From Cheilinus undulatus (lineage: Eukaryota > Chordata > Actinopteri > Labriformes > Labridae), in the NCBI RefSeq assembly GCF_018320785.1, contig NC_054867.1:51125355-51189354 (forward strand): a DNA stretch of 64,000 bases, written 5' to 3'. Every line of letters starts with the position of its first letter. Within the stretch, counting starts at the first letter, position 1. The notes under the pieces are model-generated. The model had not been told where the DNA came from. It did no database searches and saw only the letters and a program-made list of their open reading frames with translations. A program made the position numbers and the translations under genes. Below are positions 37,139-47,480 of the stretch, piece after piece.

Positions 37139-37990
37139 ATTAGCTGGCCCTTGTACAAATGTAGTGATGACCCCTAGTCTAGACCTACCCTGTTGGTTAA
37201 CTATCTTGAGGTAACACTGGGTATGAATTAGGGCTGTACAAAAAGTGGCCTTATATTTAATTCAATCATTAAAAGACCTTATAAAAATGGGATAGGATGG
37301 CCATATAGCTACAACATATGTTTGATCTTTTTTGTACATTTAACAAATGAATGTAAACTCCCCTGTCTTATTTGCCATTTAACTTTCAAAACTTGCCCTA
37401 AAATCTCATCTTACTGGAACATATCTGTGATGGATATTGTTGCATATTCTGTCAAAAAAAGCTGGTTATTTGGCTTTTTTTGCAGCTCTCCTTAAGATGC
37501 AGATTTATTTTAATTTAACTGGTACTTGAGCACATTTATGCAGCAGAATGCATTTTAAATCAGCCTTTTTATGGTAATTTATGCCCCTTCAGAAATCCAT
37601 TAAAGTGTAAACTCCTTTATGTGATCCTGCTGCGTGTGGAGGGATGGATGAATCTGTTGGATCAGTAACAACACGAGCCCAAAAGCTTCTGGAAAGATTT
37701 AATCTCACATACTTTCACTGTTCTAACAAACAGTCATGATGATGTCAATGCAGAAAATGCAGCTAAATAACTGATCGATCATTGAGGCTAACACTCATGA
37801 TGAAGAGTGGTGATGTGAGAGGACACGTGGACGTGGCTGTGAGGAGGAGGACGACTGTAACAGGAAGGTTTGTGAAGGAGACTGACCCCGACAGGAGGAC
37901 GTTAATGTGCATGCACGTCTTCACCGACTCTATAAAAGTGAAGTGAAACAAAGAAAAGACTAAAGATGATGACTAACACACACTCACACA
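37139..37990. other. Gene-free stretch
   Basis: No supported gene. Minus-strand open frames here have no recognisable domain. Confidence 0.4.
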
Positions 37991-38009
37991 GTCACACAGA
38001 GGAGCTTCC

Positions 38010-38198
38010 CACCTGAGCAACATCTCCACAGCAGGCACAAGTGTCGGGCTCAGCGAGCCACTCAGGTCGGAGTTTTCTGTCAAACATGAGCTGATTTTGT
38101 TTGGACAGAGAAAACAGACTGGAGTTAGCTCTGATAATACTGCGTTCTCTCACACACTGCGTCGTAATTTCTTTACATTTTATACATTTTGGGGCAGA
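38010..38198 (-). CDS. Doubtful hypothetical exon with C-x2-C pairs
   Basis: From a minus-strand ATG at 38198 the frame reads M-S-A-P-K-C-I-K-C-K-E-I-T-T-Q-C and later E-P-D-T-C-A-C-C-G-D-V-A-Q, closing at GCTCAG followed by GTGGGA, a possible donor. The cysteine pairs could be zinc ligands. No later exon was recognised to the left, where repeats and transposons dominate. The family is not recognised, and the start context is weak. It may be chance. Confidence 0.2.
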
Positions 38199-38339
38199 CA
38201 TGTAAAAGACAAACATTCACCCACACACATGGGCAAAGGTACAATAAAAAAATAAATTATCACCTCCATAAACCAAAAATAATATATTCATATTTGCTCT
38301 CTTTTATTCCAACCTCTAATGAATGTGTTTCTGATGTAG

Positions 38340-38357
38340 TCCAGCAGGTGGCAGTGC
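38340..38357 (+). promoter_or_regulatory. CTCF-like motif
   Basis: CCAGCAGGTGGCAGTGC at 38341-38357 fits the core CTCF consensus (CCASYAGRKGGCRS). It lies between the transposon-rich block and the ip6k1 side of the window. The motif is visible; occupancy is not. Confidence 0.45.
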
Positions 38358-39085
38358 TGCGTCACAGCCAGCCTCTGGATCTCAGTGACGGAAGCATAAA
38401 TGGTTGAATATGATTGGCTAAAAGCATCTCATCAGGACCAATCAGATGAGAAAGGTGATGACGTCTTTGGATGTGGATAATTGGGTGACAGTTTCAGGAT
38501 GATGAGGGGATTTTAGAGTGTCAGGACACACTGGAGGCAGGACTGGGTGCAAATTCAACATTATTACTTCAGAAATGATCATCAGAGTTTGTCACTCCAA
38601 ATGTAAAACTCTGAGACTAAACGATGAGATTTGTTTCTGATTTACAGACAAACAGGGAGATGTTCATCTTTGTTTCGGGCATGAAAATGATGATTTAGTG
38701 TGGGTTTGCACATAATTAAATAATGTGATTTTATCACATATATATATATATATGAATATAATATATGTAAGAAAAATATTCTTCTTATTAAATATTCTCA
38801 CCATTCAACCATATCAGCCAGCCCAAACTAGAAGAATAAGGCTGGTTTATTCGATAGATTCTGTTGTCAACAAATCCCAAGAAAAAAGAGCAAAACCAAC
38901 AAATCAGGTCCTTTTTTCTCAACTCCTTAGTTGCACTGTTCTTTCTTCTGAGGTGCAAGTCTCTTTAAAAGGGCTTAAAAAATAAATATATGGCTTTGAA
39001 AACAAGCAAACCAAGAGGTCCCTTTATCAGCTGTCCACAGAGGAGTGGTGTAATGCCAATGGATTTTTAACTAGAAATTAAAACT
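38358..39085. other. Gene-free stretch with a TA microsatellite
   Basis: No gene supported. A (TA)n run lies at about 38738-38752. Confidence 0.4.
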
Positions 39086-39399
39086 CAAAAATCAAGAAAC
39101 AAGATTTCCCACAAATAAGGGAAACTTTTAGGCACAAAACCCCCCCAAACCAAATCAAAACAAACAAAAAAGATTGTATATTTTTTAGTTTCTTGTTTTT
39201 CATTCTCCAAGAAGAAATTAATGAATTAAAACGTTTGTTTTCTTTTCTTCCACTGTTGTTGTGTTCTGATCTAAAATGAATCCCGGAGAAAGTAATGCTT
39301 TTTTTTCGTAACACCTGCAACGGGTCAAAATATAGGAAAAAAGGAATGTTACATCACTAATGTTCTGTTCTTTGAACTTCCTTTTTTCTAAACACACAA

Positions 39400-39565
39400 A
39401 ACAATATAAAAAACACCAAAACAAAACAAAACAACAACAAAAAAAACAAAACAAAAAAAAAACCAAAAACATTTCATTTGTTCATTTATTGTACAGAAAA
39501 CGTATAACTGTTTTTTTTTGTTTGTTTTTTTTTGTTGTTTGTTTTTTTTTTGGGTCATTCCCCAA
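39400..39565. repeat. AAAC-rich and TTTG-rich tracts facing each other
   Basis: An A/C-only tract (about 39405-39472, words such as AAAACAAAACAAC) is followed 35 bp later by a T/G-only tract (about 39509-39555). They are roughly complementary and could pair as an imperfect hairpin. A further AAAC-rich tract lies at 39645-39710. Confidence 0.6.
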
Positions 39566-39710
39566 AAAAGGGAAAATAAAACATGGACAACCAGGCCCTT
39601 AGTCCTGCCAAACAATTCCTATTAAACTGGGAATCAAAAATGGAAAAAACAAACAAAAAAACAAAACAAACCAAAAAACAAACCAAACCAAAACAAAACA
39701 AAAACGGTTA

Positions 39711-42609
39711 TGCGTTTTCCAATGAATAAGTGAAAGGTTTTTTTTGTGTTGTTTTTCTTGTGCTCAAATAAAAAAGAAAAAACTGTCAAAGAACATAACA
39801 CTGGTGGCATAACACATGTTTTTGAACTGTTACAGCTGTTGCGAAGAAAAGAATGTTACATCCCAGTGTTACAATCTCTGATCTTTTTTGATCCTTTCTG
39901 GATTTTGGATTTCTCTTGACAATAGAAATCCATTGACAGTAAACACACTGACCCTAGAGCTTTGTCTTTAACCACTCTTTAATCTGATCTGTATATCTTA
40001 GTAATCTTGATTAGAATAGCCCAATTTTGTTGCAAGCAGTTGTGCAATGAACGTGAAGACACTGAGATTCAAGACTTTTCATCTACTCTATCTTCTTCGC
40101 CCCATCAGTCAGCTGATAGCTGTTAGAAACTGTGAGCCTGTCAAACTGGCATGTGTGGGGAATTTCAAAATAAAAGCCTATTTTAAAGATGATGGTGAAA
40201 ATTGACATTCCGACATTCTGATCCACATTGATGGATCGTTAAACCCTTAAGACCCACTAATAATCAGTATCTATACTGGCCAAGAAAAGGCAGCCTGGCC
40301 AACTCCTACTACCCTAGACATCACACAAAAACGGCAGCCTACTCGTGAATCAATTTTCAAGTCTTCTGAAAATGTAGAAATTTTGTTTTTTTGTAATATG
40401 TAAAATATATTAATAAAAATGTAATAAACATATCTTAATATGCAGGGCTCCTTTAAAGGAGAGTTTCAAAGTCAATTCTTGAAACACGCACAGGAAACAT
40501 ACGTGTGGACAGTTGTGATCTTTTGTATCTCAAATATAGAAATAATATGAAAGGAGAGTCTTTAAAGCTTTTAAAAAGTGCAACTTGGAGCATGAATTAA
40601 CAAATAACAACTGAACACATTAATCTCTAAAGGAGGATCTTGAGCTTAAGAGGAGCTACTGATGTATGGATGTTGTATGACACTAACATCTGCTTCAGGC
40701 TCAGAACTGTCAGGGATGCAGCCAGTGCATTTAGACTGAGCATCAGAACGGGGGGGGTGATTTAAGTGTTTAAGTGACTTTGAGCATGCCCAGATAATTG
40801 GTGCCAGAGAGGCTGCTCTGAGTATTTCACAAACTGCTGATCTACTGGGATTTTACGCCATCAAAACTATATCTAGGGTTAACAGAGAATGGAGAGAAAA
40901 AGAGAAAACATCCAGAGAGCAGAAGATCTCTGAGCCAAAGTGCTTCATTAATAGCAGAGATCAGAGCTGATAGCAGGGATTCTGCAGATCCTTGAGACAT
41001 CATGAAAAGCTTTACATTGGATTTCAATCATTTAAGGCCTCAAAATATCAGAAAAAGTCATATTTTTTAGGCGTTAGTTTAGCTCATTTGGCAGTGCAGG
41101 CACCGATAAACAGAAGCCACAGTCATTAATGCACTGGTTGCAGAAATAAATTCTGATCCTGGTTTTATGTTTGCCTTTCCCTGCTTTCTCTCTTCAGCTG
41201 CCCTTCCAAAAATAGAGTCAAAAAGCAAAAATATACAAAAACGTTAAAAAAACCCCTCTTATTTTCTAGTGCATCCCGCAATAAGTCAAAGTTTTGGATT
41301 ATTACTCTTAGGCTGACCTTCATTCTGCCCGCTGAGCCTCTAAAGTTAAACTTCCATGTTATTTTAGTTGCATCATTGTAAACAGAGAAATAAACAAACA
41401 GCATCATGAAGACCATAGACCCAGAGTCCTCCTTCTCTCCAAAATAAACAAACTCTTTGATTAAAGCCTGAAAAATCCCTCATTAAAGCTGCTCCATACT
41501 CAGTTTCTGTTTCTCTGATTCTTTTTCTTGGTAGTAAAATTACCCAAAGCTGTTAGTTTTACTCTTCCTTTTCGCTCCACTCTTAATCACTGCTACATTG
41601 CCTACTTGTGTTTGTATGTCTGTACATTTTGACCTGTGCAAACAAGAGGCAAACAGCTTGTAAAGCTGATACAGTAGATTTGGATTTATTTGCACAGGTC
41701 AGCTCCTTTATTAAACATGTAGACCTGGATATACAAACTGGTAAAAGCACTTAGTAAAGCTGTTTCACATCAAAATATGAGTTTTTTCTACTTTTCTTTG
41801 ACTGCAGTTAATAAATTAAGGTTGCTTTCATCCTGTAGCCGTTTGGTTCTGTTAAAAAAATCAGTCTGTTCACTGAGTTGGTTCAGTTTGTTTGTGCTGG
41901 TGTGAAGGTGTCAAACTGGTGTGGACAAAGCTGCTTTAAAAGCTCTTGCTGTCACAGAGTGATCACTGTGTAAAATTATTACTGACACAACACCAGCTGT
42001 TACACCTGCAAACGTAATAACTGCCCATCAACATAATAAACCACCAATAAATATCCGGCTTTTATAAATTGTAATACGAAAACAAAAACTAAATATCTGT
42101 GGTCTTTGTTTGTTTATTACAGTCACATCAAAAATGTAGTCAGTTAGTTTGCCATGAAACGGGAAGTTTTTTTTCAGACTCTGAAAACAGTTTACAGTTT
42201 TACTGTTTCACAAGAACTTAAAATCCCTGTCCACTTAAAAAAAAAAACATTATTCGTCTCAGGAAGTTTGTACCCTGTATTATGAAGACTAAGACAATTG
42301 ATTTAATAAAGGCAGCCAGCACAGCCTTAGCCTGTGAGTTAATAAAAAAAAAAAAAAAAAAAAACACTTAGATAACATAACGTTTAGATAACATAAACCC
42401 TTCTGAGGGTTTAATTCAAGAAGAACCCTTTGGATTTTGCAGAATTCTCAAAATGGATAACAATCCTATCCTTTACGCATTCAAAGATTTTGTGCTAATT
42501 ATACAAATTTTGAAAAAACTTCATGTTTTATGGTAAACAATGAAAACCACCTCAACTACATTTTTTGTTAAAAAATTTTGTGCTAAGATTCATAAGCTCT
42601 ATGATTGCT
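39711..42609. other. Gene-free stretch
   Basis: AT-rich, no supported exon. A 20-base poly(A) run near 42340 is followed by a short direct repeat of TAGATAACATAA. Confidence 0.45.
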
Positions 42610-42613
42610 TTAA

Positions 42614-43058
42614 AGGTCACATATTTTATCCTATAAGACAAGTTCATATTAGTCTCAGAGGTCCCCAAAACATGCCCATGAAGTTTGTTGCTGAAAAAAA
42701 CACAAACCCCCCCCCCACTCCAGTATTGGATTTTCTGCATATCTAAAAACCCCCTCTGTTTCATCCCTGCTCAGAATGTTTCTGTGCCTTTAAATATTAA
42801 CGAGCTGCCTGACTCCGCCCCTCTCAGGAAATAGATGTGGCTTAATGGATGTGGCTCTGACTCCTCTCAGCTAGCAGCTGAAAGGAGGATTCAGAGGGCT
42901 GAACTTTCTCCAAGCGGGAAAAGCCAACCAAACCTGGGGGTGGTGCCAACTCCCCACATGACATCATGAGGAGAAAATCTAAGAATGGCTTGTTTCAGCA
43001 CACGGAAAGGTGGAGAAAATGGGGGCTGAAAAAGTGTATTTTGCATAATATGTGACCT
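42614..43058. mobile_element. TTAA-flanked MITE with AGGTCACATATT ends
   Basis: TTAA at 42610-42613 and 43059-43062 flank a 445-bp unit whose ends AGGTCACATATT and AATATGTGACCT are inverted repeats. A TTAA target suggests piggyBac or Kolobok origin. There is no coding capacity. Confidence 0.75.
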
Positions 43059-43398
43059 TTAAGGCACTGGAAAAGCTACTTTTTGTTTTATGGCGAACAA
43101 AAAATGACCACAAATATGTTTTTTGATGTGACTTGACAACAATGAGCAGAACGTTCATTTTTCATGTTCACATCGCACTTGTGGGAATTTAATAAAAGGT
43201 CTAAGACAGTGATGTTTATCTTTCCATACAAAAGTAATAGTTATTACAAATGTAGTCATTATTACATTTGCAGGAGGCAACTGCTATTAAGTTTGTGGGA
43301 TTATTACATTAAAAGCTGCAGATTTTTATCACATATGTTGTTTATAACATTTATGGGCAGTTATTAAGTTTGTGGGTGTTACACCAACCCAAAAAGAG

Positions 43399-43552
43399 GA
43401 GGAGGTGTCAGCACTCAAAAATGTCCTTTTAGGTAGTTTTTATTTAGGCAAGGCACAACGGACGCGTTGAACGCTGAAGAATACCACGAGTCGAAATGAG
43501 TCCATTGTGCTTTGCCTAAATAAAAGACATTTTTGAGTGCTGACACCTCCTT
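43399..43552. mobile_element. Fold-back element
   Basis: GGAGGTGTCAGCACTCAAAA (43401 onward, arm to 43425) is perfectly complementary over 25 bp to 43526-43550. The inner arms (TTTTATTTAGGCAAGGCACA and complement) also pair with few mismatches, leaving a loop of about 37 bases. A short direct repeat, GTTACACCAACCC, occurs at 43378 and 43626. Confidence 0.7.
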
Positions 43553-43639
43553 TTCTAGTAAGTCTTTTTGTCGTGCACCTTGAGGAGTTTATTGTTTGGA
43601 GGGTGCTCCTTGTTTCACTTCCTCTGTTACACCAACCCA

Positions 43640-45175
43640 CCAACTTTAGAGAGTAAAGTCATTAAATGTGATTTAATGACTTTACTCCCTGAAGTTCGAG
43701 CCCAAAGCCGCAGAGTTCAGAGGTCAGAACTGAAAACACATGGTAGTTTTTGTTTTTTAAAATAGTTTGAAGCAAAAAACAAAATCATGTTTGAAAGCGC
43801 TGCTCTCAGTGTTTTCTACTCTACTGCTAATACTTCAGGTCTTGTTTTCACCTAAACTGACTGCTTTCAACAATAATGGAAAAATAAACAGTTAAATCTC
43901 TGTTTTAAAGAGCTTAATCAAATTCATCTGAAATAGCTCTGTTTGGGTACAGCCACTAAAAATGTCCTTTTCTCCGCCATTTCTTAAAATAAAAGCATAA
44001 AAAAAGACAAGTGGCAACCTTCGGTCCTGAAAAATGAAGCCAATGCGGAAGTGCAAAAAATTGCAATACAGCAACACCGAAGTCCCGTCTAAACACCTGT
44101 TAAACAGCCAGTTTTTACACTAGAAATAAACCGATTTACAGCCTGGTTCAAATAACCAAACGCGTCTCATTAGCTAGTGTCTTCATGTGCTTTCACTGTA
44201 CGGGGGGTGAATTTTTTTTGTACCACAATCGTTTCAATTATATTGAGGAAAAACCTCACTGCACACCGATTGGTGCGCCTCATCTGATTGACAGATAGCT
44301 TGACAGGCAGAGGCTCTGTTTCTGTCAACCAGAATGTTAGCTAGCTAGCTGACAGGAAGTTGAGGTTAGGCCGCTAGGTTGTGCCCCTGTGTTCTTGTTT
44401 CTGGTTTCCTTATCTTTCTATCTTTCTATCATCTTATCCTCTGTATAAAGGCATTAAAAAGCCCCCACATAAATGTAAAAAAAAAAAAAATTCATACAAA
44501 CATCATTACTGCTCTTAAACAGCTGAATAATGCTGACATAAAGCTGGTAAGGAGGCTTTATTTGGGACTATTTTCTGCAGTGGATAAATCTATGTTTTCT
44601 GGGAGTGTTTCCCGTGCCAGGATGGTTTGATTGAGTCAAAATAAACTGTGTAATCATGGTGATGAAGGAAAATATCTTCCGGTGCAGCAGAGTGACTCAC
44701 AGATGTGTTTTAAATCGTGTTTAGACCACAGCAGACGAGTTTAATCTGACTTTGGATACACAAAGTGCTTGTTAAAGGATCATTTGTTGTTGGTTTGGGT
44801 CTTTTTTGGGGATTTGTTGACAATAATAAAAATACCACCAGACCAGGTTTGGGAAAGTGACACTTATGCTCTCGATATTACACAATAACCCAGAGGATGA
44901 TTTTACAGGACACTGACCACGAACGTTTTTGAATAAAGCCCAAAAAATGGACAAACAGCATTATAGAAATGATCTCTATTCTCTCCTTAAAGCCTACGTC
45001 TACCATTCAAATTTCTGTTTGCACTTCTTCTCCCTGCGAGCGATGCTGCCCTCTGCACTGCTGAAAAAAACCCCCCAAAAGAACAACTTGCTGTCTATCA
45101 TCGCCGTCTATTGCTTTAACAGATGGTTGTATGTGTTTCTGAGTATGTTGTTAAGGTAACCCTAGAAAGAGTCAG
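43640..45175. other. Gene-free stretch
   Basis: No supported gene; AT-rich with small poly(A) runs. Confidence 0.4.
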
Positions 45176-45194
45176 TTCACCTGTCCTGGTTTGG

Positions 45195-45425
45195 TTTCTG
45201 TAGAGAGAGGGGTGGCGATATAAGGGGAGGGGGAGGAGGGGAGTCAGAGGGTGAAGTGGAGGTAAAGTGAGAGTTGGCCGGTTTAAGCGGGCGGCCCCTG
45301 GGAGTCAGCTGATTGGGCGTTCAGAGAGAAGATGCTCTTTGCGGCTGTGCAGCTCCACAGACAGCTGATCCCAGGATAAACGAGTGTTTGGAGGTGTGAG
45401 TCTGTTGTCTGTCCTGGTGAGGAAC
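45195..45425 (+). promoter_or_regulatory. Possible promoter or untranslated first exon
   Basis: This segment is much richer in G, C and CpG than its surroundings (GGCCGGTTTAAGCGGGCGGC, ATTGGGCG). It is followed by CTGTCCTG and GTGAGGAA, a good donor, at about 45415. No coding exon downstream on this strand was found before ip6k1, so a non-coding transcript or chance is as likely as a gene. Confidence 0.25.
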
Positions 45426-47030
45426 GCCTCAGCGTCTGGACTCTAAAGTTTGGAGTAGTTAGGCTAAAATGTTCATTCTTTAAAGGTAAAATTGATATTT
45501 GATGTTTAATGATGCAGAGTTTTTTGCTTTGTTTTTCTCTATGCTCACAGTAAATCTGAGCTTTAAGATTCTCATGTTAAATTCTCTGCTTTGAATAATT
45601 ATTTAAATCTAGCTTCATTTTTCGAATTAAAATACACCAAATTAACATTTTTATGGATTACACCTACTCCTTTATCCCTGTGCTGTTTCCTTTCAATTGG
45701 ATTTCCTTCCGAAATATCTGCTTAACAGTTTGTTTGGGGGGCTGGGAAATAAATATCAATTTAACAGATTAACAACTTTTTTCAAGTGAGATTTAAGGTA
45801 GAACAACATCATTCATGTAAATGTAGTTTATTTTGACACTGATTTAAGGGAAAAAAACAAAATACAAAAAATGAAATAGATGAGAACGGTTTAAACCTCT
45901 TTCCCTTTCGCAGATTTTAAAAACAGACTGCAGCTTAAATTTATAGAGGAGTCTTAGATTCTGGATTTTACATCAATTTATTTTAAAGTGAGATAAAGGG
46001 TAAACAAAATTGTAAATAATGTTTATGTTGATTTGAATAGATTTCCCACCTTATGCTGAAAAAAAATATTGTTTCCAGTAAGAACCACCAGGAGAAATAT
46101 GCCTGGTAACCACGAGATAATCAATTCAATGTTAAGTCTAAATAGTTTTATTTTATTAAAGAAGTATTTTTCTAATATTAGTTTTTACAGCAAACTAGTA
46201 CTGTAAAATCTGGTGTGTGGGATGCACTTTCAAATAGGGGCTGACCTTTTATCAGCCTGGCTGACTATCTCTGTTTGTATCTTATTATAAAGATAATAAA
46301 TCAGTCAAAAGTGTGCCACTTCGTCTCCTTAGGTGTGTCTTCCCCTTGGCGGATTTAAAAACACAGACTACATCTTTTGGGTAATTTTGTTGGTACATAT
46401 TCTGCTGGAGTACAGGAGTGCCTGTGTGACATTTGACTCACGTCAATTTGACTTAGAATTTATTTTGTTTGTGCAAGAAAATAACATCTAGATATTTTAG
46501 TGTAATACAATTAAACTGACAATATGGTTCTTGGTCTGTGGATGTTATACCAACAATTTTCTCAAACAATGCTTATGCAATGTCAAAACAAAGCCAAAAA
46601 AGACTTTGAAGCCCATCATTATCAAAACTTTTCCTATTTTGAAGTCCACCTTTCTTCGCATTTAAGATGATAGGAGTGGAGTCAAATGCTTGTTAACTCT
46701 CTGGATTTGTGGCCTAAGTTAAGGCCTGTGTTACAGTCAGATTAAAGGTGAGCTCAGAGAAACTTCTTTCCCCTTGTGTCAAACTCTGCAGCTGCATCAC
46801 TCTGGGATTTAAGCTCAAAACTGAGTGTTTGGAGAAGAAAAACAGGAAGAGGAGCAAATTCTGGAGTGCATGTTTGAAGGTTGTTATGGTGTTTAGGTTG
46901 GATGACTGCTGGCTAAAGGCTCAGGAAACATTTAGTCGATGAAGATCCTCACCAGGACAGATGTACAGCTGTGTTTGTGTCTTTTTTGTTTGTAAGGGTT
47001 CTCTGTATCACCTGGGGAACATGTCTCAGA
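45426..47030. other. Gene-free stretch
   Basis: AT-rich, no supported exon. Part of it may be 3' untranslated or downstream sequence of ip6k1 (minus); AATAAAATAAA occurs on the minus strand near 46155-46145. Confidence 0.35.
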
Positions 47031-47034
47031 CTTA

Positions 47035-47425
47035 GAAACTGACCTGGTTCTCCAGGACTCTACAGAATGATCTGTGCTCAAGGACTCTGCAGAGTGACCC
47101 ATTCTCCAGGACTCTGCAGAACGACCCGCTCCCCAGGACTCTGAAGAACAACCCACTCTCCAGGACTCTACAGAACAACCCTGCTCTCCAGGACTATGCA
47201 GAACGACCTGCTCTCAAGGACTCTGCTGAGCGACCTGTTCTCCAGGACTCTGCAGAGCGACCCATTCTCCAGAGTCCACAGAGCAATTGTTCTTCAGGAC
47301 TCTGCAGAACAACTTGCTCTCGAGGACTGCAGAACGACCTGTTCTCCAGGATTCTGAAGACCGAAATGTTCTCCAGGACTCTGCAGAAGGACCTGGTCTC
47401 CAGGACTCTACAGAACGACTCACCA
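47035..47425. repeat. 27-bp minisatellite beside ip6k1
   Basis: About fourteen copies of a unit close to 27 bp, typified by TCTCCAGGACTCTGCAGAAC plus a variable GACCTGT-like link. The copies differ at several positions. As 27 is a multiple of three, spurious open frames with a nine-residue S-E-S-W-R-T-G-R-S period appear on the minus strand. The array starts about 55 bp beyond the ip6k1 stop codon, so it is probably in or near its 3' untranslated region. Confidence 0.85.
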
Positions 47426-47480
47426 CCAGCTGTGTGTTTGTGTGACTGTGAGTGTGGGTTTTATTCTGTGTGTGTTGGAG

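Noticed and set aside
39218..39615. F/C/V-rich and K/Q-rich frames suggesting membrane proteins
   Set aside because: They come from TTTG- and AAAC-type low-complexity tracts.
46932..47426. Frames with repeated S-E-S-W-R-T-G-R-S that look like a repeat protein
   Set aside because: Produced by the 27-bp minisatellite, whose unit is a multiple of three; no start, splice or conservation support.
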